Part shown: positions 39,774-50,459 of the stretch, piece after piece
Position numbering within the stretch: position 1 is the first letter of the stretch
Layout of the letters: each line of letters begins with the position of its first letter
Assembly (NCBI GenBank): GCA_946965045.2
Contig: OX337236.1
Span: 3,100,001 to 3,164,000, forward strand
Length of the DNA stretch: 64,000 nt
Direction of reading: 5' to 3'
Source: Epithemia pelagica
Taxonomy: Eukaryota; Bacillariophyta; Bacillariophyceae; Surirellales; Surirellaceae
The notes under the pieces: generated by a model
What the model was told of the DNA's origin: nothing
Database searches by the model: none
The model's input: the letters and a program-made list of their open reading frames with translations, nothing else
Translations under genes and position numbers: made by a program

Positions 39774-40703
39774 ATGAGGGTTGCACGACGATCATCTACG
39801 GTTGGAATCCGTCGTCTGCTGGCTGCGACGCTTTGGTGGTGGACTGCCGTCGTAGTCGTCCTGGATGGAACTTTTGATTTTGGTCCCCGTCCAAATCGGG
39901 TGATCACCACCGCTGCTGCTGCCTTTACGGTTCCTACTAGAAGAATCTCCTTCCCGACCAGGCATCCATTTCCTACAACGACAACTACTACTACTGCCTG
40001 GAACCACCGCCACAGACAAACACCACAACCAGCACGAACAGCTTGTTCTTGTCACGTGACCCATCCGGAGGAGGCCCAGGAAACTCTCGAGTCAACCACC
40101 ACCACAAGGAAGAGCAGCAACAATCCGCACAACTTGCGCCACAAGTATCCATGGACGATTCGACTGTGGTCCATTACGACACCAACGACACGGATGTCGC
40201 AACAACAACAAGAAGAAAAAGAACAAGAACAGACGGTGTGGTTGCAATGCATGCCTCTGATTGGAGGACCGGAATGGTTGCCGGTCCATGTGCGAGTCTT
40301 GATTGAAGTGCAGCAACAACAACCGCAACAACCACTCACCATGGCGGTTCCCTTTTTCCTGGACAAACCCAAGGACCATCCTCCTCCTCCACCACGACCA
40401 CGACAATCACATGTCTGGTGGTGGGACTTTGTGCCCCACAATGCCACCCAACCCCAAACACTCCAGCGGCTGATTCAAGGTCAATCGGTCCCAGGATGGG
40501 TGCGATCCAATCAGGATCCTGATGACACAACCAACATGCCAGTATTGGTCCATCGGGCACACCAGTACAGTCAATGGTACGACAAAGACTTGAATTTACT
40601 AACCAACAATTGTTGGACCTTTGCCAGTCAATTGCTGTGGCACTTGTATGTGGAACCACCACAAGACGAACAAACAGAACCACCACCTCTTCTCGACCAA
40701 TAA
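39774..40703 (+). CDS. Uncharacterised protein with NCWTFA motif, possible papain-like/LRAT-type fold
   Basis: 309 codons from the first in-frame ATG at about 39774. The start is basic (MRVARRSST) followed by a hydrophobic stretch (LLAATLWWWTAVVVVLDG), consistent with a signal peptide or plastid/ER targeting presequence, then low-complexity Thr/His. The C-terminal 150 residues look folded: WLPVHVRVLIEV, HVWWWDFVPHNATQPQTLQRLI, VPGWVR, and LLTNNCWTFASQLLWHLY. A His-containing strand followed by an Asn-Cys-(W/E)-x-Phe-(A/V) helix is the pattern of PPPDE/LRAT-like thiol hydrolases; whether this is one is inference. It lies divergent from the fucosyltransferase. Confidence 0.6.
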   Translation: MRVARRSSTVGIRRLLAATLWWWTAVVVVLDGTFDFGPRPNRVITTAAAAFTVPTRRISFPTRHPFPTTTTTTTAWNHRHRQTPQPARTACSCHVTHPEEAQETLESTTTTRKSSNNPHNLRHKYPWTIRLWSITTPTTRMSQQQQEEKEQEQTVWLQCMPLIGGPEWLPVHVRVLIEVQQQQPQQPLTMAVPFFLDKPKDHPPPPPRPRQSHVWWWDFVPHNATQPQTLQRLIQGQSVPGWVRSNQDPDDTTNMPVLVHRAHQYSQWYDKDLNLLTNNCWTFASQLLWHLYVEPPQDEQTEPPPLLDQ

Positions 40704-40727
40704 AAGTGTCCAGGATCGAGGACAATG

Positions 40728-41000
40728 ACGACACACCCAACCAACACACACATACACAACAAGTCGTGAGGGACTCGGTTCGGCGGTCCATTCGAGAGTG
40801 GTACGGCTGCCGTTTGGCGTAGTGGTACTACAAACACGAGACCACAACAACCTCCTGATCAATGAGAGTACCGTATCAAGGACGACGACGACAACACACC
40901 AAATAACAAGTCGTGACGGACTTGGTTGGGTTGTGACGATTCCATTCGAATGGTACGGCTGCCGTCCACCCTAAGAATGGTGCTGCACCAAGAATATAGA
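40728..41000. repeat. Imperfect direct repeat, two copies
   Basis: The block GACGACACACC...ACAAGTCGTGAGGGACT...GGTACGGCTGCCG (40728-40815) recurs at about 40880-40970. The shared sentences are ACAAGTCGTGA, GGACT, CCATTCGA and TGGTACGGCTGCCG. It lies just after the stop of the NCWTFA gene. Confidence 0.5.
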
Positions 41001-41149
41001 CAAGGAACGAACCAAACCAGAACAATCCACACTGGAGTGCTTGTGTGGGAACAGCGTCTGTCACACACGATTCGGGGTGCCGATTGTTGGTTTTGGTTTC
41101 GTTCGGGGCAACTACCACCACACCAGGAAACTCACCAGGAAACTCGTAA

Positions 41150-42062
41150 CAGCGTGGAACAACAAGAGTCGTTGGATGGAGGGAAACCGGCAGATCATTG
41201 TTCCAGGTTTGGTCGGTTAGAGTATGTATGTTGCGGACCGATCGTTGGCTGTGGGTTCTGAAAGAGCGTGTGTTGGTACGGATGCGGTCCCTGGATGCCA
41301 CCATGATGATGATCCTGATGACCATGATGACGACGACGACGACGACGACTTGGTGGTTTGTAGGGACTCACGGTGGTATCAACCACTCTTCCTCCTTCTC
41401 AGACTCGATTCGAAAGGGACAGTCTCGCTCTCTCTTGGCTTGGTTCTACAAACAGGAGGTGGAGGAGGAAAAGAAGGAGTGCAGGTATATATATCCGTCC
41501 ACCAACGAATTCATTGATGAAACAGACATAATAGCATGGGTCCCAGAGGAACCGAGATTCTCCGAAACAAGTGCCACTGGAATCGACCAGTGATGATGGT
41601 ACTAGAGTACTACTATTTCAAGATTTTGATGAACGGCGTGCCATGCTCCATCAGGACTCCAACAACAACGAGTGGATGGAACCGAACACGTGACACAGTT
41701 CCCTGTCGACAACCGTTGCATAGACGCACCCCAACCCTCAAAAAGCCTCCTTGGAAGGAAGCAAGAAATACTCTAGAAACAATTGCACCAGCCACTGTTG
41801 TGTTTTGGTTCCCACAACAAGAGACTGCACTTGTCCTGGCTGAGCGTAAGGCTTGGCCTCTTTTGTTGGTGGTTGCGTGTTGAAATTGAAAGAAATCTCT
41901 CGGTGGTCTGTTTCATGGATCATTTCCAGCAGTCATTCGGCGACCAATGGGCGGCGGCGTTGTTTGGTTCCTTCCTTGTTGCTTGGCTGACCCGGACAAA
42001 ACGTGACGAGGCGACGTAGTTTCGTAGTTTCGATGATAAACTTTCAAACTGACAAAAGGGGG
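41150..42062 (+). repeat. Dispersed repeat R2, copy a
   Basis: Collinear with 43560-44420 and, from its middle, with 56898-57440. Shared landmarks are CGTTGGCTGTGGGTTCT, GATGATCCT, GGAATCGACCAGTGATGATG, CTCTAGAAACAATTGCACCA and CTTTCAAACTGACAA. No frame is conserved between copies. It precedes the VOC gene here and family X in the other copies. Confidence 0.7.
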
Positions 42063-42286
42063 TCCCCCTCGTTCCATGTTCTACTCCCGGCAACAGCAAC
42101 AAACAAAATGTGTACGACACGCCGGCAGGTTTGGAGCGCTTGGCGCGCACAGAAAAGCCATGCTGCGCGGACCGCGGACCCCACCCAAAAACGCGTTCGG
42201 ATTTCGGATTTCGGATGGAAGTTTTGGCTTTTGCCTTTTGGCAGGAAGGCATTCTCCTCTTGTTGTGGACCTCTCGTCAACTCATC

Positions 42287-43016
42287 ATGCCAGTACTTGG
42301 GGAACTTTTCTACTTTACCCTTCCAGCTCCAGAACTGACCAAGTCGAAGTCGTTCTATTCCACCGTTTTTCGGTGGAAGATTGGGGGCGGGTCGTTGGGT
42401 GGACATGTTGCATCTCCGAATACGCCTCATGGTTTGTCTCCGTGTGGAAGAGACAACGACGTCTATTTCTTTACCAAAGATTTGGAAGAAAGTATGAAAC
42501 TTGTCCAGCAACAAGGCGGGAAAATTCTATCTCAAGCCGACTTCGAGAGCGTGGGTAAGGCAGCCTTTTGTCAAGACAACCAGGGCACGCATTTTGCTCT
42601 TCAATTTTGCTCTTCAAGAACCAAACCAGGACTTGATGGATCACGCCGAGAATCCCAAGAAGGGTAGTGAGCACGGGGACTTGTTCTTTTTCTCTCTCCC
42701 TGTCATGGACGAGGACATGGCCAGAACGTTTTACTCGACCGTGCTTGGATTCGAGTTTGGAGAAAAGGGTTCGCAAGGTGGGTTGGGATTTTCCAACTTG
42801 AAAGGTCCGGATGGTGGGCTTGGTTGTGGTCGCCCCGGCTCTCGACCCTCGTTTTGGTTCCGAGTGGAAGGCAAAGTGGAGGATACCGTCCAGAGAATCG
42901 AGCATGCTGGAGGGTCTTGTGGACCAGTCTTTGACGCTCCCGAGGGGAGAATGTCTGATTGTTCTGACGATCAAGGTGTCAAGTTTGGTATTGTCGAACC
43001 GGCCCAAGGATACTAG
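42287..43016 (+). pseudogene. Two-domain VOC (glyoxalase/bleomycin-resistance fold) gene broken by a 13-nt duplication
   Basis: ATG 42287 (MPVLGELFYFTLPAPELTKS) opens a VOC domain (FYSTVFRWKIGG, DNDVYFFTKDLEESMKLVQQQGGKIL split here, GTHFALQ). A second VOC domain follows (DLFFFSLPVMDEDMARTFYS, KVEDTVQRIEHAGG, GVKFGIVEPAQGY) to 43016. The frames are joined if one copy of the 13-nt tandem duplication TTTTGCTCTTCAA (42592-42604 and 42605-42617) is ignored; the uninterrupted reading would be 238 residues. VOC two-domain proteins bind a metal between paired beta-alpha-beta-beta-beta modules; the substrate here is unknown. Confidence 0.8.
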
Positions 43017-43559
43017 CGCAGCAGTCCCCTTGAGTTGAGTATTGGCTGGGATTCTATTTCTTTACTTGCAATGATGGTAGAGAGTTGACACTGGATCATT
43101 GGTAGACTAGCTAGCTACCTAGTTCCCCAAAACAGTTTGATTAAGGCACATGCATTAAACAAGAGACATATCCTATTGATACCATCAGACGTTGGAGATT
43201 GCAGTACAGCAAGAAGACATATCCCATCGATACCAGCACAAAAAAGGCCTCGGAGATTTGACTCTAAGAAATGTATCACGATGGGTCATGGGGTTTTTCC
43301 TTTCGCCGAAGCTCGGGGTTTCTGTTGTGGTTGTGTCTATCGATTCTTTCCTGTCAATATTCTTAGGCAGACACAGGGTGACTGTCCAGACGGTGAGTGA
43401 TCATTTCAACAGTTCTGCTGCGTTCAAGAGACAAGATTGTGCAAATTATGCAACATGAAGAAGAGGATTGGTAATACTAGCATGGATATACTGTGTATGA
43501 AAGGTGTACAACTTCATAAACTACAGTAACATGCATCAAGCACCATTCCCACAAAACGA
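43017..43559. other. Intergenic region
   Basis: About 0.54 kb between the VOC pseudogene and repeat R2b. A short ACATATCC(T/C)AT(T/C)GATACCA direct repeat is at 43165-43185 and 43208-43228. No gene. Confidence 0.4.
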
Positions 43560-44420
43560 GAAACCTCGCAACACGATGTGGAACAAATGAGTCGTGGAAT
43601 GGAAGGAAACCGACAGATCCTTGTTTCAGGTGTTGTCAGTTGGCGTATGTCACTGCCCGCTCGTTGGCTGTGGGTTCTCACGAGCGCGTGTTGGCACGGA
43701 TTTGGCGCATTCCACAAAGATGATCCTACTATGATGACGACGACAACAACAACTTGCTGGTTTGTGTTTCAAAGGGCTCACCGTCGTATCAACCACTCCT
43801 CCTTGTCTCGCTGCTCGCTGCTCTCTCGGGTTGATTGGACAAGCAGGACAGGAAAAAATGCAGGTCTATATATATATATATATATGTAGAGAGAGAGAGA
43901 GACCAAGGAATTCATAAATTATTTGTTTGGATCCGAGGGAAACCAAGATTCTCCGAACCGAGTGCCGCTGGAATCGACCAGTGATGATGATACTACTGGT
44001 ACTTCAAGATAAGTATGGGCGGCTCCTGCTCCAACAACAACAACGAGTGGATGGAACCGAACACGTCACAGTTCCCTGACGATAAAACCCACCCCAAACC
44101 TCAAGAAATTGTACTAAACTAGTTTCTGGAATTCCTCCCATTATATACTCTAGAAACAATTGCACCAGTCACTGTTGTTGGTTCACACACAACAAGAGAC
44201 TACCTACACTTTTGTCCTGACCGATAGTAAGTTGTTGGTGGTTGCGTGTTGAAATTGAAAGAATCTCTTCTGGTCAGTGTGTAATGCAGTCATTCGGCGA
44301 CCTATGGGCGGCGACGCTGTTTGGTCTTCCTGTTCATGGCGGACCCGGGACAAAATGTGACGAGGCGACGTAGTTTCGGGATACGAGTACTTTCAAACTG
44401 ACAAGGGGTCGCCCGGCGAT
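43560..44420 (+). repeat. Dispersed repeat R2, copy b
   Basis: Homologous to 41150-42062 and 56898-57440. It contains (TA)n at about 43867-43885 and (GA)n just after. It ends in CGCCCGGCGATCAAGTCATG, which also ends copy c, and leads into the 5' flank of family X copy 1. Confidence 0.7.
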
Positions 44421-44663
44421 CAAGTCATGGAACGAGTTTTTTTAAATGCGACGGGGCCTGTGTCACATTGGCATAGCTTTTTTCAGTTTCATTGTGAAAC
44501 AACGTGTACTCGGTCGAGCGCACCCCTCCTCGCTCCGGTCGCGCGAGCACGGACAACCATAGCACCGTTCCTCTCACCCTTTCCAAATTCCAAAATGCAA
44601 ACTAAAAACAAAAAACTGAGAAAGAACAACACCATCCGATATCTTCTAGTAGGGACTGGACAA

Positions 44664-46330
44664 CACCTTGTCTCGGTGTCGATCAAACCTCGATCCGGCT
44701 GCCTCAAGAAGCATTGGTTCGAATCTTTGGAATTGGTCCGTGGATTTGGCAACGGTGGGCGTGTTTGCAATTGGAACTGGTTCTGCGGTTTTCGCAAGAT
44801 GGGCAAGAACAGCATCGGAATGATTTTGCCAATTTGGAAATTTGCAACTATGCCTTGGAACTCTGGACAGCCTGGTTGTATCACAAAAAGAATACCGCCT
44901 TTCGGGAATTGTACGAAACGGTCGGCCCCTCGGGTCAAGAAGAGTTGTTGCGACAAGTCATGGATCCATTTACCATGATGCATTCCGTGATTCATGACGA
45001 GGAACGTTGGGATTTCAAGGACAATGCCGACAGTATTTCCATTTTTTGCATACGGCCATGTTGGGAGCAGGATTTTTGGATGCCGCCATTGTGGTGATTT
45101 TGCAGGTATGTCAACAAGTTGTATAGTGTGAATCATCAAGGTGATCGATTATCTGTCGAACGCTAACCCGGACTGTATGTCCGTTGTGAACCATTCACAG
45201 GTGACCATGCCAATGATGCTCTATTTGCTCATGGTAGATTCGGACCAGCGTCGAGGAATGCCCATGGATCCAGAAGATCGACCACGTGGAACACGTTTGA
45301 TGCTGGCCTTGGTCTTGTTTTACTATGCATAGGTACCTGAAAGCTGGTGCCGTCGAAATGATCATGTCGCTGTTCATTCGTGGATGGGAAAATCATAGTA
45401 TTGATTCCTTTGTGGATCACTTTGCCGACTTTGTTGGGAGCGAACATATTGGCCACGAATACTTGGAGAATATCAAGGAACGACTGACAGAGATTGTTGA
45501 TCCCAAACGGAACCCGAACTTTCTCTACGTGAACAATACTTCACGCTATGATTGTCCTTCAGAATTAGACGAAGAGTTGTTGCCCTTGTCACAAAGAATC
45601 CGCTTTGATTTGGACGAATGTATGGGCACAAACGCTCCCGCGAAGCAAGCTCAATTTGGACCTTCCGGCATTGCCTTTGTTGCAAATCCACGAACTCCGC
45701 TCTTTCAAAAGCACGCCAAACTGCGATCATGGAGGCTTTGGAACCATGTATTGTTTGTTGCTCCTCCATTGAATCAGCGGCCTACTACAGACTTTCCGTG
45801 TCCTTCGACTGAAAAAGACGTGACAGATTTTCGTCGTTCACCTCGATCCAACCAACAGCTCGTGAACAAGTTTTTGAGTGATTCAGACTTCAGTCTCGAA
45901 GAAGAAAAAGAGATTGTCGTTGAAAAGGCATCGCCAGCTACTGTCTCCAATGTGTTTCCTTGGATTGATGGCACAAAGGGACCAATTGTACCACGTTCTT
46001 TTGAGTCCCCTTGTTGCATCAAACTGAATAGCTTTGCGTATCCATCATCGAGCGTGACGAGTCAACGTTATGTTGCGTATCGCAGTAAGAGCGCTCGTCC
46101 CTGGTCGCATATCCACCAGTTTAATACTTTGTCCAATTGGAAGGATCGAATTGCCCATTTGCTTGAAACAAAAAATTCCGGGTAAGTGTGGTCAAGGCAT
46201 CCATTTGGGTTGCTTGCATGAAGTGGCGAACAGTCTCTGACTTGCCTCCTGGGTCTTCTTTCTATTGCATCGCAGACGACTATGGAAGGTCTGTCGCTTC
46301 CTCTTTATCGTTATCACAGTCATGTCATTC
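44664..46330 (+). pseudogene. Family X membrane protein, copy 1, internally deleted
   Basis: Compared with copy 2 (57707-62125), the 5' leader up to GGACTGGACAA is joined directly to the third-exon sequence CTTGTCTCGGTGTCGATC, removing about 2.25 kb (the first about 560 codons). It then follows copy 2: IRLPQEALVRIFGIGPW, QRWACLQLELVLRFSQDGQEQ (sense here, where copy 2 has a stop; split), TM segment LGAGFLDAAIVVILQ in a shifted frame, an intron, VTMPMMLYLLMVDSDQRRG, and a second deletion of about 390 nt fusing LVLFYYA to YLKAG and creating TAG. The long cytosolic block YLKAGAVEMIMSLFIRGW to HLLETKN is well preserved (45325-46185). One T is lost just before the last intron. Non-functional. Confidence 0.72.
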
Positions 46331-46738
46331 GACACGTTTTGCCACCCGTCTTACATGACTTGATGGAAGCTTGCTGGTCCGACCACCCATTGGGTCGACC
46401 TCGCTTGAAAGAAATTTGTCAAGTACTGTATAAGCAGGTATTGCAGTTGAACCAAGTCTGTGACAAGGATCAATCGCAATCGCAACAAAGCGCCTCTGGC
46501 AAGGATTCTGGACAAGGCACTACCAGTGTTCGTTCCACTAACACGTGGCCCATGACCAACTTACGAACTTCCTTTCGTCGAACGACAGTGCCAATGGTGG
46601 CGGACCACCGAAAACAGCATCAAGCACACCTCGACGACCTTCGAATTGTAGGAGACGTATATATTTGTGGTTTCAACCAAACCCAGTTTTTTTCCAAGAT
46701 TTATCCCGAATTTGAATTCTTCGAAACGATTGTGTGAT
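46331..46738 (+). pseudogene. Chimeric tail: TKL-kinase C-lobe fragment plus fucosyltransferase fragment
   Basis: At about 46330 the sequence leaves family X and continues in one open frame. LPPVLHDLMEACWSDHPLGR (46340-46400) then PRLKEICQVL is the last helix region of TKL-type protein kinases (CW..xPxxRP motif). After about 40 Gln/Ser-rich residues comes VYICGFNQTQFFSKIYPEF (near 46660-46720), which closely matches VYIYGFNQTHFFTKTYPEF in the fucosyltransferase at 38093-39564. The frame ends at TGA 46735-46737. Three unrelated gene pieces are thus fused in less than 0.5 kb. Confidence 0.65.
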
Positions 46739-47160
46739 GCTGCATCATCCATTTCTATAAGACCCCGATCCAACTCTCTACCGTCTACAATATAATAATA
46801 ATAGAAAACAGCATAGTGTGTGTGCGTGTGTGACATCATGGTGTATTTTAAACGAGAGAATGAATAAAAAGAGAGAGAGAACCGGAAGTAGTAGTTTGGT
46901 GTCAACTACCATAAAGAGGGGAAACACGACAACAACCACAACAGTGGGTGAGAAATATTATATAGATCCAACCAAACCATGGGTCCGTCGCGTGTCTTGT
47001 TGTTGTCGTTGTCGTCGTCCTTGTTGTTGTTGATGGGTTACTACATTTGCATGGGTCGCCTACCCGTTGTGGTTGTTGGGATGGTGGTGGTTGTGGTCCA
47101 TCCAATTGCAATCCAATGCCTCGAGCTCCATCCTTGGCCCTTAGTGACATGATCCTCGAA
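46739..47160 (-). repeat. Kinase 3'-end repeat, copy K3
   Basis: Inverted copy of the kinase 3' end and UTR; minus-strand reading includes GCCAAGGATGGAGCTC-like sequence through GGGTAGGCGACCC. It lies downstream of Kelch C in the same order as K2 after Kelch B. Outer end CTACAATATAATAATAATAG. Confidence 0.75.
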
Positions 47161-47240
47161 AAGGCTCAAATTTCATGACTGTTGGAGAGTACAATTTCCA
47201 TTCTATTGCTCTCTCCGTTTGTGACGTATCATGCAACATG

Positions 47241-48455
47241 TCAAGTGCACTCCTCCTCTTTACAACCATGACATGTATTGGTCCTGACTCGTTTACGAAT
47301 GCATGTCGAGATAGAGCAGGATGTTGCATTCACATCTCGGTTACCCATTCCTTCTCGGAACTGGTACCATTCGTTTGGATGCTGCTCACAGAGTCGACGA
47401 AAACACCACGAATTCTTGTCCAGTAGCGGTAATGTCGCACAGGGAGGTTTGAATCCACCACCAATCACGGCAACTTGATTGGCAGCAGTCACCATAGTGC
47501 AGCCATGGCGGTTATTAGTGAATGGTGGGAGATTCCACATGCGGTTGCGGTGCGTATCCAAAACTTCCACAGCTGAATTGTACCATGCTCCCGCCACCAC
47601 CAGACAAGATCCCACGGCAACCATCGCACAAGAAATTCGTGCATTGGAAAGCACCAATTCAGAGTGAGTGGTCCAAGCGGACAAGAAGGGAATGACTGTA
47701 GCAGCCATTTCCTCCTGTGTCTTCTGATTACCACAAGGCATTGCAAAGTCAATGTACTCCACCGAGTCAAGATTGCCATGCTTGTTACGACCTCCAACGA
47801 CAAAGATGCGGTGTCCAATGACCACACTGGCACACCATGCTCGTGGAACAGTCATGCTTGGTCCCGCAGTGACAGTGTGGTTACTGGTATCAAAAATATC
47901 CACCGACGACAAATAACGATCATTGTAGCCACCCATTACAATGATGTATCGGTTCTGCACCGCAACAGCACAACATCCTGATCGTCGCATTGATAATCGA
48001 CACTTTAATGTCGTCCAATGACTCTCAGGTGTGCTGCTTGTTGTCGAAGATGATTGCAGCACATCATTGGCATCAATTTGTTCGATACAATCCAAAAATG
48101 CTCCATTGTATCCTCCCATCACGTAGACACTTCCATTGCACACAACAGCAGCATGTCCTCGACGACTCTTGTTCATTGATGGCCCTTCTCGCCAGTGCTT
48201 GCTGGGGTCTGCTAGATTCAATGCAAGAACGGAGTTGACACATTCTTGGCCTTGTTGACATCCACCCATCACTACGACGGTTTGTCCCTTGTGGTTGTTA
48301 TTGTCGTCGTTATCGGAATGATTTAGTACGACTGAGGCATGATGCTCGCGCCATCCACCCTCAAGAGGAGGCCAATCGTTGTCATTCCATTCTGGTGTCT
48401 CGTCTAACAGGACAAGGCCCGACTGCCATGCTTGTTCTTTCAGTGTCATGCTCAT
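47241..48455 (-). CDS. Kelch-repeat protein, intact copy C
   Basis: 404 codons, single exon, ATG 48455. The N terminus (MSMTLKEQAWQSGLVLLDE) is followed by about six Kelch blades: TVVVMGGCQQGQ, VYVMGGYNGAFLDCIEQI, YIIVMGGYNDRYLSSVDIF, IFVVGGRNKHGNLDSVEYI, CLVVAGAWYNSAVEVLD and VAVIGGGFKPPCATLPLLD. Each has the hydrophobic strand, Gly-Gly turn and spaced aromatic/Trp positions (W in EGPSMNK-type segments: HWREGP, HWTTLK, MWNLPPF) of the family. The tail is Cys/Arg/Lys-rich (CIRKRVRTNTCHGCKEEECT). There are no transmembrane segments or partner domains. Kelch propellers act as protein-binding platforms, for example substrate adaptors; the partner is unknown. It is the only one of four copies in this window with no visible damage. 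Confidence 0.88.
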   Translation of the reverse strand: MSMTLKEQAWQSGLVLLDETPEWNDNDWPPLEGGWREHHASVVLNHSDNDDNNNHKGQTVVVMGGCQQGQECVNSVLALNLADPSKHWREGPSMNKSRRGHAAVVCNGSVYVMGGYNGAFLDCIEQIDANDVLQSSSTTSSTPESHWTTLKCRLSMRRSGCCAVAVQNRYIIVMGGYNDRYLSSVDIFDTSNHTVTAGPSMTVPRAWCASVVIGHRIFVVGGRNKHGNLDSVEYIDFAMPCGNQKTQEEMAATVIPFLSAWTTHSELVLSNARISCAMVAVGSCLVVAGAWYNSAVEVLDTHRNRMWNLPPFTNNRHGCTMVTAANQVAVIGGGFKPPCATLPLLDKNSWCFRRLCEQHPNEWYQFREGMGNRDVNATSCSISTCIRKRVRTNTCHGCKEEECT

Positions 48456-48949
48456 GGTTTTGACTGCAGAATTTATGAGGATCGCGAGAGACTAATGCAG
48501 AGATTGCAAATATTGCAATGCGTTTTTGAGGCTACTGGGATTGCTGATGGGTACGGACTGTGTCGCATGGGGTGAGCCATCAGAGTATAGTGTCTGTCCA
48601 CGCTTTCCAGACTGCGTTCGTATGAACGGGACGGGTGGGCCGTAAGGCTTGGGGTCTGGGGTGGGAATTTCCAGAAAGACTAGCTGTACCGCAAACGCAC
48701 GGACAATAGAGTCAAAAGTACAATTGATAAAATATGGCGGTTGGTGAAACGGTTATTTTAATGGTGAGTCACGCTGATTGGGAGGTGCACCTCCAACCGT
48801 GTAAAATCTGAGTGGCGACTCACCCTTGACGTATCGTTAGTAATGTAAGACTCCCAACCATCAATCTATGACCTCTACAAGACATTTTTGTGTCGAAGCC
48901 TATAATTTGACGTTGAATGACGTTACGAGCTCCCGGCTCACGATCGCAC

Positions 48950-49320
48950 CGCATAGTACCACCATCACCATGAACTGTAAAGCCGCTGTGCACCTGCAAC
49001 GAAAGGTGCTAGCACTCCTCCGACCATCAAGCATGCCTCAGAATGGAGTGTACCGTGAAGGTTGAAAAGGGCGGCGATGAGTTGGATAGTTTGATCGAGC
49101 TACAACTACATTTGCAATGTCTTCCAGTTTCATGAGGGAAAGTCGTGACAAGAATATCAACATTGGAGACGGATAACGATGGAAAGATCAAGATCACAAC
49201 GGGGAAACGACGGAGAAAGATTCAATTCGGGTCAAGGAATGATGGACGACCCGGAAATTGAAACGCGGCAATCAGACGGGTGATTTTGAAGCATCAAGGA
49301 AGTATCTGTCAAAAGACGAC
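48950..49320. repeat. Dispersed repeat R3, copy a
   Basis: Similar to 63310-63640, sharing CTAGCACTCCTCCGACCATC, AAGGGCGGC, GAGTTGG and TTTGATCGA. Within it CAACGAAAGGTGCTAGCACTCC could read QRKVLALLR, but the frame does not stay open in the other copy. Origin unknown. Confidence 0.6.
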
Positions 49321-49559
49321 GACACGGCTTCTGTTTTCTGTTGTCGGCGACAATGGTAGTGGTACTGCGGCTGCTCCGAGTGGAAGAAGGAGTGGAGGCC
49401 GTGGAGCTGTGGTGGCAGTCGAAGATCGCGTGGTCGTTCTTCTCCTTCCGCCTTGCGACAAACGTTGAGTCACACAGCGTCGTTATTGACGAGCGGCCAC
49501 AACGACCACGACTGGACGAAAAATGGTCGTGCCCGAGGCTGTGCCCAATATACGAATGC

Positions 49560-50090
49560 AACAATCATCTCCAAAATCGGAAACAAGCGGAGACAACGAA
49601 AACAACAACACCATACTCAACAATCCACTCCTCGTTTCGGCAGAACGAAACAACCGCAACAACAACATCACACTCAACAATTGACAACTAGACGTAAGCT
49701 ATCCAAACGAGCAACATGCAGCGACAACAGCACCCAAAGCAACAATCCACTCCTAGTCTCGTCCGAACGGCAACAACACCCAACGCAATCCAAACGCAAC
49801 AATCAAAAGCTGACAACAAGAGATGAGGATGGAGGAACATGGACCAACCAACGCAGCAATCAACCTCTTTGACAAGCAGCGACAACGACAACTAGCAACG
49901 ACAAGGAGGAGCAACAAGACCAAAAGAAATAACTCAACGAAACAAAGGCAATGGGAACAAACGCAACAAACCCCGTAATCCAACCCACCAACCAAGACAA
50001 AGAGAGCACCGATCAACGACTCATCGAAGAGCTCTAATCAGCAACCAATAAGTCACAACAATCAACAACTGGTAAGAAAGCACCACCGCA
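49560..50090. repeat. CAA/AAC-rich low-complexity tract
   Basis: Strongly strand-biased (A and C rich on plus) sequence with recurring CAACAA, ACACTCAACAA and ACGACAAC motifs. The motif ACTCAACAATCCACTCCT-like recurs at 49616 and 49740. Frames are open in several phases only because stop codons are rare in this composition. Not called as a gene. Confidence 0.55.
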
Positions 50091-50459
50091 AAAGAAAGTC
50101 GTCCTGTGAACAATACTTTACGAGTAAGACGATGCACAAATAAGCTCCTAGTCTAGACTTCTTATGGTCTTGTTACACTCAAAGAAGAGACAGTCTGCAC
50201 AATTCGAACAAGTATGATACTTTTTCTAGGGGAACATTAAGCATCATGGCGGATGGACCGAGTACGAGTATCCATGAGACGAGACGTGTGGACGTGGGGC
50301 AATTCATTTTACTTTAGGAAAGTGTATGTTGTAGTGAATCTCGTATGGCTACGTAGGAGTATCAAATATCAAAGGGTCTGGGAGGCTCGCTACTGCAGCC
50401 AGAATGAAAATAATATGAACGAAAGTAAAAAGGAGAAAGTAAGTAACAATGAACTACGG

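Noticed and set aside
44427-44978. Plus-strand open frame at the start of X copy 1
   Set aside because: It runs out of phase with the conserved X reading frame from 44700 on; the X frame has the homology.
49453-49872. Gln/Asn/Thr-rich frame of about 140 codons
   Set aside because: Lies in CAA/AAC low-complexity DNA where all three frames lack stops; no conserved content.
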